DNA of 64,000 nucleotides from Candidatus Fermentithermobacillus carboniphilus (GCA_018208355.1 CP062796.1:549217-613216), one strand, 5' to 3'; shown: positions 1 through 10,209, numbered from the stretch's first letter. Notes: generated by a model from the letters alone, not told the origin. A program made the numbers and translations.

Positions 1-1593
1 GAAGATATCCGGCTTTTCCGGGTTTCCGAAGTTCAGGCAGTTGGTGATGGCAAGAGGCTGCGCTCCCGTGACCGCTACATTCCGGGCAGCTTCCGCCACC
101 GCCCACATTGCGCCTGCTCTGGGGTCGAGGTAAACGATCCGGCCGTTGCAGTCGGTCGAGAACACCAGGGCTTTCCTTGTACCCTTGACACGTATTACCG
201 CAGCTCCTCTGCCGGGACCTTCCACCGTATCAGTTCGGACCATATAATCGTATTGCCTGTAGACGGGCTCTTTCGAGGCTATGTTGGGGGAAGCGAGAAG
301 TTCTAAAAGTATCTCATTGAACCAGCTCGTTTCCGGCACGGGAATCGATTCGGGAGAAAAGTGAGCGTTCTCCCTGATATATGCCGGTTCTTCTGCGGGA
401 GGATCATACACGGGGCCTTCCGTCAAGAGCTTGACCGGAACGCTCGCGACCTTCTCCCCATTGTCGAATACCTCCAAGAGGCCTGACCCGGTAACCACTC
501 CGATCGGCGCAACGTTGAGTCCCCATTTCCTGGCAATACTTTCGACGGTTTCTACCTTCTCGGGTTTCACTATGAGGAGCATCCTTTCCTGGCTCTCGGA
601 AAGCATCACCTCATATGGAGTCATACCCTTTTCCCGCATCGGTACTTTGTTAATTTCGATGGAAAGTCCCGTTCCCGCTCGGGCAGCAGTCTCGGCACAA
701 GACGAAGTGATCCCCGCTGCGCCCATATCCTGCACTCCGACCACAGCGCCTGTGGCCATCATTTCAAGGCAGGCTTCTATCAGCAGTTTTTCCATGAAGG
801 GGTCCCCGACCTGCACGTTAGGACGCCTGGATTCCGCATCCTCGCCCAGCTCCTCGGAGGCGAAAGTACACCCGTGAATCCCGTCTCTACCTGTCGAATG
901 CCCCACTATCATCACAATATTGCCGGGTCCCGAGGCCTGGCCCTTGTGAAGGTCTTCGTGCCTCAGAATACCGGCACACAGCACGTTGCACAGAGGGTTG
1001 TTTTTATAAGGTTCGGCGAAAAATACCTCTCCCCCGACGGTCGGGATTCCGAGACAGTTCCCGTAGCCGGAGATACCCGAGACAACCCCGGAAAAAAGGA
1101 ACCTCGAACGCGGATGAGATAGAGGACCGAATCTTAGTGAATCCAGGAGGCACACGGGGCGGGCGCCCATGGCTAGGATGTCGCGGACAATCCCTCCGAT
1201 ACCGGTTGCGGCTCCCTGGTAAGGCTCTACAGCACATGGATGGTTGTGAGACTCGATCTTGAAGGCCACGGCCAGCCCATCTCCTATATCCACGACCCCT
1301 GCGTTTTCGCCTGGCCCTACCAGGACGCGAGGTCCACTCGTCGGGAGAGTCTTCAGGAGCGCTTTTGAGTGTTTGTACGCGCAATGTTCCGACCACAGGA
1401 CCGCGAACATCCCGAGTTCGGTGTAGTTCGGCTCGCGTCCCAATTTCTCGACGATGAGCTCGTACTCTTGGTCTTTAAGGCCCATCTCCCTCCAGGGGGT
1501 CTTCGCCGTTTTCACTCCCGGAAAGGTTTTTGTGGCTTCCCTGGAAACGTTGAGAGGTTCAGGTTTTCCACTGGAGTCTTTATCCTCCAACAT
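1..1593 (-). CDS. purL: Phosphoribosylformylglycinamidine synthase subunit PurL (3' end missing)
   Basis: PurL is the ATP-dependent synthetase subunit that turns FGAR and glutamine-derived ammonia into FGAM in purine synthesis, working with PurS and PurQ. The translation shows the PurL hallmarks [16 protein letters not shown] near residue 62, then [19 protein letters not shown] and GGEVFF. The ATG at 1593 follows AGGAGG at good spacing. The frame stays open for 531 codons to the window edge, so the C-terminal part (roughly 200 residues of a small-type PurL of about 740) lies outside. It is the last visible gene of the guaA-purB-purC-purS-purQ-purL operon. Identity is certain from the motifs and the adjacent purQ and purS. 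Confidence 0.96.
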   Translation of the reverse strand, partial: MLEDKDSSGKPEPLNVSREATKTFPGVKTAKTPWREMGLKDQEYELIVEKLGREPNYTELGMFAVLWSEHCAYKHSKALLKTLPTSGPRVLVGPGENAGVVDIGDGLAVAFKIESHNHPCAVEPYQGAATGIGGIVRDILAMGARPVCLLDSLRFGPLSHPRSRFLFSGVVSGISGYGNCLGIPTVGGEVFFAEPYKNNPLCNVLCAGILRHEDLHKGQASGPGNIVMIVGHSTGRDGIHGCTFASEELGEDAESRRPNVQVGDPFMEKLLIEACLEMMATGAVVGVQDMGAAGITSSCAETAARAGTGLSIEINKVPMREKGMTPYEVMLSESQERMLLIVKPEKVETVESIARKWGLNVAPIGVVTGSGLLEVFDNGEKVASVPVKLLTEGPVYDPPAEEPAYIRENAHFSPESIPVPETSWFNEILLELLASPNIASKEPVYRQYDYMVRTDTVEGPGRGAAVIRVKGTRKALVFSTDCNGRIVYLDPRAGAMWAVAEAARNVAVTGAQPLAITNCLNFGNPEKPDIF

Positions 1594-1680
1594 AATCGCT
1601 GCAGCTCCTCCTTGAAGAGATTCCCGGCGTCTCACTCAAATGAACCGCTTTCCGCGCGATAGATGGCGCTGAAGGCACTC

Positions 1681-2373
1681 TCAAGAGCAAAGAGCCCTCA
1701 CCATCGAAAGGAACAACCTTCTGCCGTCTTCGCCTCCCAGAATGGCTTCGGAGCATCTTTCCGGATGAGGCATCATCCCGAGCACGTTGCCTCTCTCGTT
1801 TATTATGCCGGCGATGTTCCTTGCAGCGCCGTTGGGGTTGGCTTCCCTGGAAGGGCAGCCATTTTCATCCACGTATCGGAATACTACCCGGCCGGAACGT
1901 TCCAGTTCGTCCAGGGTTTCTTTTTCCGCATAGTAGTTGCCTTCGTGGTGGGCTATTGGCATCCTCACGATTTCCCCGGGGCGGTAGAGCCTAGTGAACG
2001 CGGTATCCGCGTTTTCGACCTTGACGTTTACCCACCCGCACCTGAACTCGAGGTTATCGTTTGGGAGCATGGCCCCGGGAAGCAGACCGGCTTCGAGCAA
2101 TATCTGAAAGCCATTGCATATCCCGATGACGAGACCGCCCTTTTCGGCAAACTCGTATACAGACTGCATGATTGGAGAAAACCTCGCCAGAGCGCCCGAC
2201 CGGAGGTAGTCGCCGTAGGAAAACCCCCCCGGAAGAATGACCGCATCAAATCCTCTGAGGTCCTTAGACTCGTGCCAAACGTATTCGCATTCCTGACCTA
2301 CGACGTTGCGGACCACGTGGTAGCAGTCGGCATCGCAATTTGACCCGGGGAAAACCACCACTCCGAACTTCAT
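1681..2373 (-). CDS. purQ: FGAM synthase glutaminase subunit PurQ
   Basis: Class I glutamine amidotransferase that supplies ammonia to PurL. The protein (230 aa) opens [14 protein letters not shown], as PurQ proteins do. It has [13 protein letters not shown], the nucleophile cysteine in [13 protein letters not shown] and the catalytic histidine in [10 protein letters not shown]. An in-frame ATG lies 15 bases upstream at 2388, but I chose 2373 because it matches the family N-terminus and makes a 4-base ATGA overlap with the purS stop, a typical translational coupling. The downstream purL starts 87 bases later. Nothing is missing from the catalytic set. Confidence 0.96.
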   Translation of the reverse strand: MKFGVVVFPGSNCDADCYHVVRNVVGQECEYVWHESKDLRGFDAVILPGGFSYGDYLRSGALARFSPIMQSVYEFAEKGGLVIGICNGFQILLEAGLLPGAMLPNDNLEFRCGWVNVKVENADTAFTRLYRPGEIVRMPIAHHEGNYYAEKETLDELERSGRVVFRYVDENGCPSREANPNGAARNIAGIINERGNVLGMMPHPERCSEAILGGEDGRRLFLSMVRALCS

Positions 2374-2633
2374 GGACGAGAACACCACTCTTCCACGGAG
2401 ACCATATAGGTTTCCGTCACGGGGTTGGCCAGGAGACGGCGAGCCATCTCGTCCAGAAGCGAGAGGGCTTCTTCTTTCGAGGGGACGTCCAGGTAAAGGA
2501 CTATGTTCTTGCCCATGCGCACATCCACCACCTGAGGATATCCCAACGCGAGGAGAGAACCCCTTACAGCCGCCCCCTGAGGGTCGAATATCCCATCTTT
2601 GAGAGTCACAACGACAGTACCTTTGTATTTCAT
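2370..2633 (-). CDS. purS: FGAM synthase subunit PurS
   Basis: Small structural subunit (87 aa) that bridges PurQ and PurL in three-part FGAM synthases of Gram-positive bacteria. The sequence begins [20 protein letters not shown], the standard PurS opening, and has the expected length. A strong GGAGG-type site precedes the ATG at 2633. It overlaps purQ by four bases and starts 27 bases after the purC stop. Separate purS, purQ and purL genes, rather than one fused purL, are normal for Bacillota. Confidence 0.95.
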   Translation of the reverse strand: MKYKGTVVVTLKDGIFDPQGAAVRGSLLALGYPQVVDVRMGKNIVLYLDVPSKEEALSLLDEMARRLLANPVTETYMVSVEEWCSRP

Positions 2634-2660
2634 TCCCGGGTTCCTCCTTTGCGAGAGGGA

Positions 2661-3452
2661 TTATCGGCCGCCCAATCTTCTCAGGACTTCGGCGTAGGCC
2701 TCTTCCACTCCCCCGAGGTCCCGGCGGAACCTGTCTTTATCCAGTCTCTCCCCCGTGCTTGTGTCCCAGAACCGGCACGTATCCGGCGAGATCTCGTCAC
2801 CCAGGACTATTTCGCCCAGGACCTCCTGGCCGGATTCCGAGTAATTCAGGACACGCCCGAATTCCAGTTTGAAGTCGATGAGATCAAGGCCCCTGTCAGC
2901 AAAGTACGGTTTGAGGAGCGAATTTATCTTGAGAGCCTTTTCTCTGAGGCTGGCAACCTCCTCGCGGGTCGCCATCCCGAATGCCAGGATGTGGTCATCG
3001 TTTACCATGGGATCTCCCAGCTCGTCCGACTTGTAGTAGAATTCGAGGACAGGGAAGGGAAGTTTTTCGCCCTCAGGCCGTCCTGTCCTTTTCGACAGGC
3101 TCCCCGCTACGACATTCCTGACGACGACTTCAATCGGGAATATCCTGAGCTTTTTGGTCTTGAGAGTCACATCGTCTACAAGTTCGATGAAATGCGTCCT
3201 CACACCGTGTTCTTCGAGGAACTTGAACAGGATGGAAGAAATATGAGCGTTAAAGTAACCCTTTCCTTTTATCGTGCCCTTCTTTTTCCCGTCAAAAGCG
3301 GTGGCGCTGTCTTTGAACACCATGTAGACTTCGCCCGGTGACTCGGCCTGGTAGACTATTTTGGCTTTGCCTTCGTAAATAATCTCTCCGCGAGAGCCGG
3401 GGGTCCCTGAGGCAACACCGGCTCCGGCATTGCATGAATACCTCTCGTTCAC
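2661..3452 (-). CDS. purC: Phosphoribosylaminoimidazole-succinocarboxamide synthase (SAICAR synthetase)
   Basis: PurC condenses CAIR with aspartate using ATP. Visible motifs are [13 protein letters not shown], the [14 protein letters not shown] region, [13 protein letters not shown], the DDHILAFG segment and [10 protein letters not shown]. The open frame reaches back to 3557, but that would run into the end of purB. I chose the GTG at 3452, which sits 5 bases behind a GGAGGAGG site and gives 263 aa. This is slightly longer than the usual 240 because of about 20 extra N-terminal residues before the conserved strand. It lies in the pur operon between purB and purS. Confidence 0.93.
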   Translation of the reverse strand: MNERYSCNAGAGVASGTPGSRGEIIYEGKAKIVYQAESPGEVYMVFKDSATAFDGKKKGTIKGKGYFNAHISSILFKFLEEHGVRTHFIELVDDVTLKTKKLRIFPIEVVVRNVVAGSLSKRTGRPEGEKLPFPVLEFYYKSDELGDPMVNDDHILAFGMATREEVASLREKALKINSLLKPYFADRGLDLIDFKLEFGRVLNYSESGQEVLGEIVLGDEISPDTCRFWDTSTGERLDKDRFRRDLGGVEEAYAEVLRRLGGR

Positions 3453-3484
3453 TGGTTCCTCCTCCAATCTTCTTTTACATACTT

Positions 3485-4786
3485 TTAGGTATTCGATAGC
3501 CCTATACGCCTGAATATCTCGTCCACATTGGAAAGGGCTGTCGTCAAGTCGAAACACTTCTCGATCTCGTCTTGACCGAGGAGCTGCCTTATCTCCTGGT
3601 CAGCGATGACCCTTTCCCGGAAAGACGGAGGCCCTTCCCACGCCGACATGGCAAGTTCCTGTACCTTGGCATAGGCATCTTCCCTCTTAATCCCTTTAGA
3701 GACGAGGGCGAGCAGCACCTCCTCGGAAAAGACCAGGCCCCCGGTAAGGTTCAAATTGCCCAGCATCCTTTCGGGATATACTCTCAGGTCTTTGAGGATC
3801 CCGAGCATCCGGTTTAACGCGTAATCCAGGAGGGTCGTAGAATCAGGGAGTATGATTCTTTCCACCGAAGAATTCGATATGTCCCGTTCGTGCCAAAGAG
3901 CCACATTTTCAAGGGCAGCCAGTGCGTAACCCCTCATAAGCCGGGCCATCCCGCAAATCTGTTCCAGGCCGACCGGGTTCCTTTTATGCGGCATCGCCGA
4001 CGAACCTTTTTGCCCCTGCCCAAAAGGTTCTTCTACCTCCCTAATCTCGGTCCTGGCAAGGCCCCTTAAGTCTGTGGCTATCTTCTCGAGGCTCGCGGCG
4101 ACCACCGCCAGGGTAGAGACACAAAAAGCGTGCCTGTCACGCTGGATTACCTGGTTTGAGATGGGCGCGGGGCGAAGGCCGAGTTTCCGGCACACATACT
4201 GTTCCACAAAAGGGTCGACGTGAGCGTAAGTGCCGACCGCACCGGACAGCTTTCCCACCGATATTTCTTCGAGAGCTGTTTTCACCCTTTCGCGATTCCG
4301 CTTCATTTCCTCGTACCACAGGGCGAGGACCAGACCGAAAGTTATGGGTTCAGCGTGGACGCCGTGGGTTCGCCCGATCATCGGTGTATCCTTGTACTTT
4401 TTGGCCATGTCTCCCAGAAGCGCGATCAGGGCGTCCAGGTCGTCGAGGATGACGCCGATGGCGTCTTTGAGAAGGGACGAAAGAGCCGTGTCCACCACAT
4501 CGTAGGAGGTCAGGCCGTAATGTATGTACTTTCCTTCTTCCCCGACCGTCTCGGCCACCTGGCTCACGAAAGCGATGACGTCGTGGCGAACCCTCTTTTC
4601 GATCTCATCGATCCTGGCCGGGTCGACTCTCCCTTTCTCCCGAACGGCTCTTGCAGTCCCCTCAGGGACTTTTCCGAGGATCTCCCACGCCTCAAGGGCC
4701 AGTATCTCGACTTCGAGCCAGCGAGAGTAGCGGTTTTCGTCGCTCCAGATCTTCTTCATCACCGGTCTAGTATACCGGGGAATCAT
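3485..4786 (-). CDS. purB: Adenylosuccinate lyase
   Basis: PurB cleaves SAICAR to AICAR and adenylosuccinate to AMP, releasing fumarate both times. The protein is 433 aa, the usual size. It starts MIPRYTRPVMKKIWSDENR and carries the superfamily signature SSAMPHKRNPVGLEQ near residue 265, plus GRTHGVHAEPITFG with a catalytic histidine. GAGG lies ahead of the ATG at 4786. It sits between guaA and purC in the same direction with short gaps, consistent with one transcript. Confidence 0.96.
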   Translation of the reverse strand: MIPRYTRPVMKKIWSDENRYSRWLEVEILALEAWEILGKVPEGTARAVREKGRVDPARIDEIEKRVRHDVIAFVSQVAETVGEEGKYIHYGLTSYDVVDTALSSLLKDAIGVILDDLDALIALLGDMAKKYKDTPMIGRTHGVHAEPITFGLVLALWYEEMKRNRERVKTALEEISVGKLSGAVGTYAHVDPFVEQYVCRKLGLRPAPISNQVIQRDRHAFCVSTLAVVAASLEKIATDLRGLARTEIREVEEPFGQGQKGSSAMPHKRNPVGLEQICGMARLMRGYALAALENVALWHERDISNSSVERIILPDSTTLLDYALNRMLGILKDLRVYPERMLGNLNLTGGLVFSEEVLLALVSKGIKREDAYAKVQELAMSAWEGPPSFRERVIADQEIRQLLGQDEIEKCFDLTTALSNVDEIFRRIGLSNT

Positions 4787-4827
4787 TTATCCTCACCTTC
4801 CTCCTACGATCTCAAATCCACCCAAGC

Positions 4828-6531
4828 CTATTCCCACTCAATGGTCGCGGGAGGTTTGGAAGTCACGTCGTATACCACCCTGTTGACCTCCGGGACCTCA
4901 TTTACTATGCGTGTAGAAATCCGCTCGAGAAGGTCGTAAGGCAGGTGCGCCCAGTCTGCCGTCATGGCGTCTTCCGAGTGGACGGCCCTTATGGCTATGA
5001 GGTGTCCGTAAGTGCGGTTATCCCCCATCACCCCGACAGTCCGTACATCGGGCAGCACGCAGAAGCACTGCCAGAGTCTTTCGTACCATCCGCTTTTCCT
5101 GATTTCGTCGTCCAATATCGACTGGGCTCGCCTCACGATATCCAGTTTATCCGGGGTGACTTCCCCGAGGACCCGTACCGCAAGACCAGGGCCGGGGAAT
5201 GGATGGCGATCGATGAACTCCTGGGGTAAGCCGAGTTCTTTACCTACCTCTCTCACTTCGTCTTTGAAAAGCTCGCGCAGAGGCTCGATCAGCTTGAGGT
5301 TCATCCGCTCTGGCAGACCGCCGACATTGTGGTGGCTCTTGATGACTGCCCGGCCTTTGGCACCCGATTCTATGATGTCCGGGTAAATCGTCCCCTGTAC
5401 AAAGAATTCGGCGTCAGGAAAACGTGCCGCTTCTTCTTCGAAAACTTTGACGAACTCCTCGCCGATGATCTTACGCTTTTTCTCGGGATCGGCCACGCCT
5501 TTCAACTTCTCGAGGAACCTTTCGCGGGCATAGACGGGTTTTACTTCCATACCGAGCCTCGACAACGCCGCCACCACCGACTCGACTTCACCCTCCCTCA
5601 AAAGTCCATGGTCCACAAGGATAAGGTGCAATCGTGGTCCTATGGCCTTATGTACCAGGACGGCCGCAACTGTGGAATCCACGCCTCCGGACACCCCGGC
5701 GATGGCGGAAGAGTTGCCGACCTTCTCTTTTATTTCAGCGATTGACCTTTCTATAAAGCTCCCCATGGTCCAGTCGGGCCGGAGTCTCGACACCTTGAAA
5801 AGGAAGTTCCTCAAGATCTCCGTCCCCAGCGGGGTATGCCTGACCTCAGGGTGAAACTGCACCCCGTAGAATCCCCTTGTCTCGTCACCCATGGCCGCAA
5901 CCGGGGTCTTTTCGGTATGGCCGAGGACGGAAAAACCGGGGGGAACTTCTTCGACGCTGTCTCCGTGGCTCATCCAGACTTCCATAACTTCCGGGAGCCC
6001 CGCAAAAAGCAACGAAGTTTCTCCGGCTCCCCGGTAACCTTCACCCGGTTTTCGAGAGTGCGGGTGTCCTATGTAAAAGGTGGCAGGCCCGTATTCTCTT
6101 CCGCCCCCCGCGGCGCCCGAAACGACTCTCCCTCCCAATACTCTGGCCATGGCCTGCATGCCATAACAGATGCCGAGCACGGGCACCCCGAGTTCGAAGA
6201 TGGCGGGGTCGGGCAGGATGGCGTCGGGCAGGTATACGCTATCGGGTCCACCTGAAAGGATTATCGCTCCGGGGGCTTTACGGCGGTGACCGGACTCGGG
6301 TTTGCTAGATACGTCTCCCATGGGGCGGCTTACGGCGTTCAAAATTTCCGAAACACTGGAGTCTCCGGGGAGTACCTGGCAGAAGACTTTTTGTTCCCTC
6401 ACCCTTCGGGCTATGAGCTGGGTATACTGAGCTCCAAAATCGAGGATTACCACCTGGTTACCAGGAGGGTCTGTCGGGAAAGCACCGGCTGGGTGTTGTC
6501 CGGGACCGTTTCCCCAAGTCACATCTTTCAC
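4828..6531 (-). CDS. guaA: GMP synthase (glutamine-hydrolysing)
   Basis: GuaA aminates XMP to GMP. The N-terminal amidotransferase domain (residues about 25-235) has [20 protein letters not shown], the nucleophile in [11 protein letters not shown] and FHPEV. The ATP-pyrophosphatase domain has the P-loop [13 protein letters not shown], and the protein ends in the conserved [11 protein letters not shown]. At 567 aa it is longer than the usual 510-520, because of a Pro-rich N-terminal leader of about 25 residues and an insert around residues 65-90 before LSGGPDSVY. The start is a GTG behind AGGAGATG. Placement at the head of the purine operon lets one transcript carry both IMP synthesis and its conversion to GMP. 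Confidence 0.95.
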   Translation of the reverse strand: MKDVTWGNGPGQHPAGAFPTDPPGNQVVILDFGAQYTQLIARRVREQKVFCQVLPGDSSVSEILNAVSRPMGDVSSKPESGHRRKAPGAIILSGGPDSVYLPDAILPDPAIFELGVPVLGICYGMQAMARVLGGRVVSGAAGGGREYGPATFYIGHPHSRKPGEGYRGAGETSLLFAGLPEVMEVWMSHGDSVEEVPPGFSVLGHTEKTPVAAMGDETRGFYGVQFHPEVRHTPLGTEILRNFLFKVSRLRPDWTMGSFIERSIAEIKEKVGNSSAIAGVSGGVDSTVAAVLVHKAIGPRLHLILVDHGLLREGEVESVVAALSRLGMEVKPVYARERFLEKLKGVADPEKKRKIIGEEFVKVFEEEAARFPDAEFFVQGTIYPDIIESGAKGRAVIKSHHNVGGLPERMNLKLIEPLRELFKDEVREVGKELGLPQEFIDRHPFPGPGLAVRVLGEVTPDKLDIVRRAQSILDDEIRKSGWYERLWQCFCVLPDVRTVGVMGDNRTYGHLIAIRAVHSEDAMTADWAHLPYDLLERISTRIVNEVPEVNRVVYDVTSKPPATIEWE

Positions 6532-6942
6532 GCGCGCATCATCTCCTGACTATAGTCTCGACTTTATAATCCAAAGGCGGAAATCGTTCGTCACACCGAA
6601 ATCTCCTCGCGGCGGCAGCGTACCTATATCAGCTGACACGTACTTTTTGATGCGGCACTCCTGGCAATCCTCGCCCAAGGCCGGCCAGAGCGCCACCCCA
6701 ATGTACGGGTGCCGGTAACCTAGGGTTTTCATGATTATTCACACAATTTAGCCGCTTTTCTCGACGTCAAACAATTTCTCGATAAGAATTTATCATCTGT
6801 GACGTTGGCGGACAAGAGGGATAAGTCGCGCAACGATACCCAGTGAACCAGGACATAACAGTTCATGTAAGCTCGGTCACCGGCGAGTCACGGGAGGAAC
6901 TTGATGGGCATTGTTACCGTATTTGTATTACCGTGACTTCCT
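6532..6942. other. 411-bp leader/intergenic region upstream of guaA; no gene assigned
   Basis: This gap separates phoU from guaA and should hold the promoter and leader of the purine operon. On the minus strand it contains a short ACCC/GGGT hairpin and a self-complementary GGCCGGCC around 6670-6705, so a structured leader is possible. I could not match it to the guanine, ZTP or ykkC/PRPP riboswitch consensus. A 60-codon frame (6550-6732) has no ribosome binding site and is not supported. I see no clear terminator T-tract after phoU. Confidence 0.4.
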
Positions 6943-7605
6943 TCATTGATGGAGTTCTTTCAACTCCCCGGTTTCCACGTAGTAAACCCTCTCACCGATG
7001 TTTGTGATGTGGTCGGCGATCCTTTCCAGGAATCTCGAGATGAGTAACAGCTGCACGGCTTGATCGACCAGAGAAGGGTCCCTTTTCATGAAGTCGCAAA
7101 GTTCGTCGTGAAGCGCGTGATAAAGATGATCCACCTCTTCGTCATCTAGGATCATCTTTTCTACAAGAGCAAGGTCCCTGCTAACGAAACCTTCCAGACT
7201 TTCTTTCAGCATTTTCACTACGATTTGCTCCATCCTGGGAATATCGATGAGCGGTTTGAACAGAGGTCTGTCAGCGAGCTTCTTCGCAGCCTTGCAGATA
7301 TCTACAGAATAATCCCCTACCCGCTCGACATCGCTGGATATCTGTATGGCCCCGAATATCCGACGCAAGTCCTTGGCCGCCGGCTGCTGCGTGGCGATTA
7401 GCTCCATGGACCTCGATTCGATCCTGAACTTAAGGTCGTCCACTTCATCGTCGAGTTCCATGGTCCTGTCTGCGAGTTCAACGTCCCGCTCGGAAAGCGC
7501 CCTCAAAGCTTGTTCGAGCATCGTCTCAGCGACATGCCCCATGTCCAATAGGAGCGCTTCAAGGTCTTTCAGTTGCTTTTCAAATGAAATTCTCGGATTA
7601 TACAT
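6943..7605 (-). CDS. phoU: Phosphate-signalling regulator PhoU
   Basis: PhoU is a metal-binding helical protein that couples the Pst transporter to the PhoR/PhoB response and limits phosphate uptake. The protein (220 aa) has the two-repeat three-helix-bundle pattern, with E/D-x3-D motifs in EVDDLKFRIESRS (first repeat) and DEEVDHLYHALHDE (second repeat). It also has RVGDYSVDICKAA and the matching RIADHITNIGERV. GGGAG precedes the ATG at 7605. It is the final gene of the pst operon, 46 bases after pstB. Confidence 0.95.
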   Translation of the reverse strand: MYNPRISFEKQLKDLEALLLDMGHVAETMLEQALRALSERDVELADRTMELDDEVDDLKFRIESRSMELIATQQPAAKDLRRIFGAIQISSDVERVGDYSVDICKAAKKLADRPLFKPLIDIPRMEQIVVKMLKESLEGFVSRDLALVEKMILDDEEVDHLYHALHDELCDFMKRDPSLVDQAVQLLLISRFLERIADHITNIGERVYYVETGELKELHQ

Positions 7606-7651
7606 ACGGATCTCCCTTCCAGGCCGGAATCTTGAAATCTCTTTCCTAGCG

Positions 7652-8440
7652 TTACGCCAGCTTCCCCGTGATGTATCCTTCGGTCCTGCGATCCTTGGGA
7701 TTGGTGAAGATATCCCTGGTCGGCCCCCACTCCACCAGCTGCCCGTCGAGCATGAAAATGGTGTAGTCCGAAGCCCGCGCTGCTTGCTGCATGTTATGCG
7801 TGACTATCACGATGGTATATTTTTCCCGCAAAGTCCACATGAGCTCTTCTATTCGCAAAGTGGCGATGGGATCAAGGGCCGAACACGGTTCATCCAGAAG
7901 GATTACGTCAGGTCTGGTAGATATCGCCCTGGCTATACACAGCTTTTGCTGGTTACCCAGGGACAGGGAAAGAGCTGGTTGCTTCGGGTTACCCTTCAAC
8001 TCATCCCACAGGTCCACCGCCTTGAGGCTTTCTTCTACGATGTCAGAAAGCAAGGTACGATCGGTGATTCCCTGCACCCGTAACGCGCAGGCCACGTTGT
8101 CGAACACGCTCAGCGGAAACACAACTGGCCTCTGAAAGACCATACCGACCCGGGATCTCAACCAGGTGACATCCACCCCGGGTCCGTAGATGTCTTTACC
8201 GTCCAAGAGAATCTGTCCTCGAGTAGAAACACCCTTTATCGTATCGTTCATGCGATTGATGCTTCTCAAGAACGTTGACTTTCCGCAACCTGAAGGTCCT
8301 ATGACCGCCGTAATGGCGTTCTTTTCAAAAGATACGGTAATGTCTTTCAAGGCGTGGAAACCGCCGTAGTACAGATTGAAGTCCTTCACACGGATCTTGG
8401 CGGTTTCGGGAATTAAAATCGCGCTCCGGTTTTCCTCCAA
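7652..8440 (-). CDS. pstB: Phosphate ABC transporter ATPase PstB, copy with altered signature motif
   Basis: ATPase of the PstSCAB phosphate importer, 262 aa. It retains Walker A (GPSGCGKST), a Q-loop glutamine (MVFQRPVVFP), Walker B (VILLDEP), the D-loop (SALDP) and the switch histidine (IVTHNMQQ). The ABC signature, normally LSGGQ, reads LSLGN, with the usual following QQRL present as QQKL. Conserved PstB sequence around it argues for a functional but specialised protein rather than decay. The apparent start is TTG at 8440 behind GGGGAG/GAGGAC. It lies 93 bases after a second pstB that has the opposite defect. Confidence 0.93.
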   Translation of the reverse strand: MEENRSAILIPETAKIRVKDFNLYYGGFHALKDITVSFEKNAITAVIGPSGCGKSTFLRSINRMNDTIKGVSTRGQILLDGKDIYGPGVDVTWLRSRVGMVFQRPVVFPLSVFDNVACALRVQGITDRTLLSDIVEESLKAVDLWDELKGNPKQPALSLSLGNQQKLCIARAISTRPDVILLDEPCSALDPIATLRIEELMWTLREKYTIVIVTHNMQQAARASDYTIFMLDGQLVEWGPTRDIFTNPKDRRTEGYITGKLA

Positions 8441-8533
8441 GTCCTCAGGTCTCCCCTCACCTCAGTATCCTACTCCGCATCTTTGGCAGTAAGGCTGCCC
8501 CAGACGATATCCGCAGAAACCTGTTCCCCCCGG

Positions 8534-9325
8534 TTAACCCACTTTGCCCGTAATGTAATCTTCAGTGCGCTTGTCCCGGGGTCGAGTAAACACCTCCGCA
8601 GCCGGGCCGAACTCGACAAGCTCCCCCAGGTAGAAAAATGCGACTTCACCCTGGAGCCGCGCCGCTTGCTGTGGGTTGTGGGTTACGAAGATTATCGTAT
8701 AAGAACGCTTCAGCTGGTTCATCAGTTCCTCTATCCTCAAAGTTGAAATTGGATCCAGACCCGAAGTCGGTTCGTCCAGGAGTATGACCTCGGGCTCGAC
8801 GGCGAGCACCCTGGCGAGGGCCAAACGCTGCTGCTGGCCGCCGGAAAGTTGCCTCGCAGGCATGTCAAGGCGGTCCTTGACCTCATCCCATAGAGCTGCC
8901 GCCTTCAGCGACCTCTCGACCAGTTCTTCAAGAGCGGCCCTGGAAGACACTCCCTTTTTCCTGGGACCATAGGCGACGTTTTCGAATATGGTCATGGGAA
9001 GCGGAGTTGGAAGGGCGAATACCATGCCCACCTTTCGCCTCAACGCACCTACATCCGTACCTTTGGCGTACACATCCTCGCCGTCGAGGAGCAGTTTCCC
9101 GGAGTGGCTCGAGTTATCCACGAGATCGTTCAATCTGTTCAGTGCGCGGAGAAAAGTGGTCTTGCCGCTCCCGGTGGGTCCCATGATGGTGACGAGAGAA
9201 TTCTTCCGTACTCGGAGGTTGATCTTCTTTAGCGCCCTCAATTCTCCGTAAAAGTACGAGAAGTCAATCGCTTCGATCTTGAAATTTGCCCGGGAAGCAC
9301 TCCCCTCATAACGTCCTTCCCTCAC
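8534..9325 (-). CDS. pstB: Phosphate ABC transporter ATPase PstB, copy lacking Q-loop glutamine
   Basis: Second PstB-type ATPase (263 aa) of the same operon. It has Walker A (GPTGSGKTT), an intact signature and follow-on LSGGQQQRLALAR, Walker B (VILLDEPTSGLDP) and the switch histidine (FVTHNPQQ). The Q-loop position reads MVFALPTPLP, where PstB normally has MVFQKPNPFP, so the glutamine that contacts metal and the membrane subunits is alanine. The GTG at 9325 overlaps the pstA stop by four bases (GTGA). Having this copy beside one with a degenerate signature suggests a heterodimer with one consensus and one degenerate ATP site; that pairing is inferred. Confidence 0.94.
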   Translation of the reverse strand: MREGRYEGSASRANFKIEAIDFSYFYGELRALKKINLRVRKNSLVTIMGPTGSGKTTFLRALNRLNDLVDNSSHSGKLLLDGEDVYAKGTDVGALRRKVGMVFALPTPLPMTIFENVAYGPRKKGVSSRAALEELVERSLKAAALWDEVKDRLDMPARQLSGGQQQRLALARVLAVEPEVILLDEPTSGLDPISTLRIEELMNQLKRSYTIIFVTHNPQQAARLQGEVAFFYLGELVEFGPAAEVFTRPRDKRTEDYITGKVG

Positions 9326-10209
9326 CTTTCGCCACCCCTCCCGCGAAACAGTCTTCCCACCACGAAATGGGCCACAAAGTCGACCAGTAAGACCGCAACG
9401 AGCAGGACGGCGGCGGTCCCGTACGCATTCCGGGACGAGATCCCTTCTCGCGCTAGAATATAGAAGTGCACCGGTAGCGTCCGTACCGGGTCCAGGAGAG
9501 AGTGAGGCACTCTCAAAGACGACCCGGCAGTAAAGATGACCGCGGCGGTCTCACCTATAGAGCGGCCTATGGCCAGCACGATCCCCGTAGCTATACCCGG
9601 CGCGGCCTGAGGCAATACGACGCCGGTCACGGTTTGCCACCTGCTGGCTCCCAGAGCAAGACTTATTTCCCTATAAATTGAAGGCACCGACTTTATGGCC
9701 TCTTCCGAAGTCCTGACTATTGTGGGTAATATCATGCAGGCCAAAGTCAGGGCACCGGCCAGGATGGACCAGCCCATGCCGAGGTAGATGACGAAGAAGG
9801 AAAAGCCAAAAAGCCCGAATATGATTGAGGGAATCCCCGCAAGACTTTCAGTGCCGAGTCGGACCACCTTTGAAAACCAGCCTTCACGGGTGTATTCGGT
9901 GAGGAAAACTGCGGCTCCGACACCCAGCGGCGCGGCCACCAGGATGCTCACGGCCGTCAGGACCAGAGTACCCACAATGGCAGGGAATATACCTCCTTCC
10001 CTACCCATCTTCACCGGCGAGCTCAAGAGAAACTCAAGGTCGATGGCTGCAAGACCTCGAGCCATGATGTATACGAATACAAACACGAGCACCGCCGCAG
10101 TGATGAGGGCCGCGAAGGACAACAGCGTGACGGCCGCCTTCTCTTTCCTCAGGTTTACCTGTCTTACAACCCGTTCTTTTGAGACCAGGGACTCAGCTCG
10201 GGGATTCAT
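9322..10209 (-). CDS. pstA: Phosphate ABC transporter permease PstA
   Basis: Inner-membrane permease of 295 aa with six predicted membrane helices and the binding-protein-dependent transport domain. The EAA-like loop is visible as EISLALGASRWQTVTGVVLPQAAPGI, which contacts the ATPase, followed by GRSIGETAAVIFTAG as in PstA proteins. The ATG at 10209 overlaps the pstC stop (ATGA), and its own stop overlaps the next pstB. The order pstC-pstA-pstB is the standard arrangement. Confidence 0.95.
   Translation of the reverse strand: MNPRAESLVSKERVVRQVNLRKEKAAVTLLSFAALITAAVLVFVFVYIMARGLAAIDLEFLLSSPVKMGREGGIFPAIVGTLVLTAVSILVAAPLGVGAAVFLTEYTREGWFSKVVRLGTESLAGIPSIIFGLFGFSFFVIYLGMGWSILAGALTLACMILPTIVRTSEEAIKSVPSIYREISLALGASRWQTVTGVVLPQAAPGIATGIVLAIGRSIGETAAVIFTAGSSLRVPHSLLDPVRTLPVHFYILAREGISSRNAYGTAAVLLVAVLLVDFVAHFVVGRLFRGRGGER

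Noticed and set aside
2340..3341. 333-codon plus-strand frame opposite purS and purC
   Set aside because: It is antisense to two clear purine genes, has no family match and owes its length to the G+C-rich codon use of the real genes.
6550..6732. 60-codon minus-strand frame upstream of guaA
   Set aside because: No ribosome binding site ahead of the ATG, no family resemblance, and it lies where a purine-operon leader is expected.
6600..6740. CCTAGG-TTACCGG sequence resembling the start of ykkC-class (PRPP/guanidine) riboswitches
   Set aside because: The conserved GGTCCGAG and ACACG-GGGA parts of that class are absent, so the resemblance is probably chance.
7652..8440. pstB with altered signature as a decaying pseudogene
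   Set aside because: It is full length, every other ATPase motif is intact, and its defect is complementary to that of the adjacent copy, which argues for specialisation.
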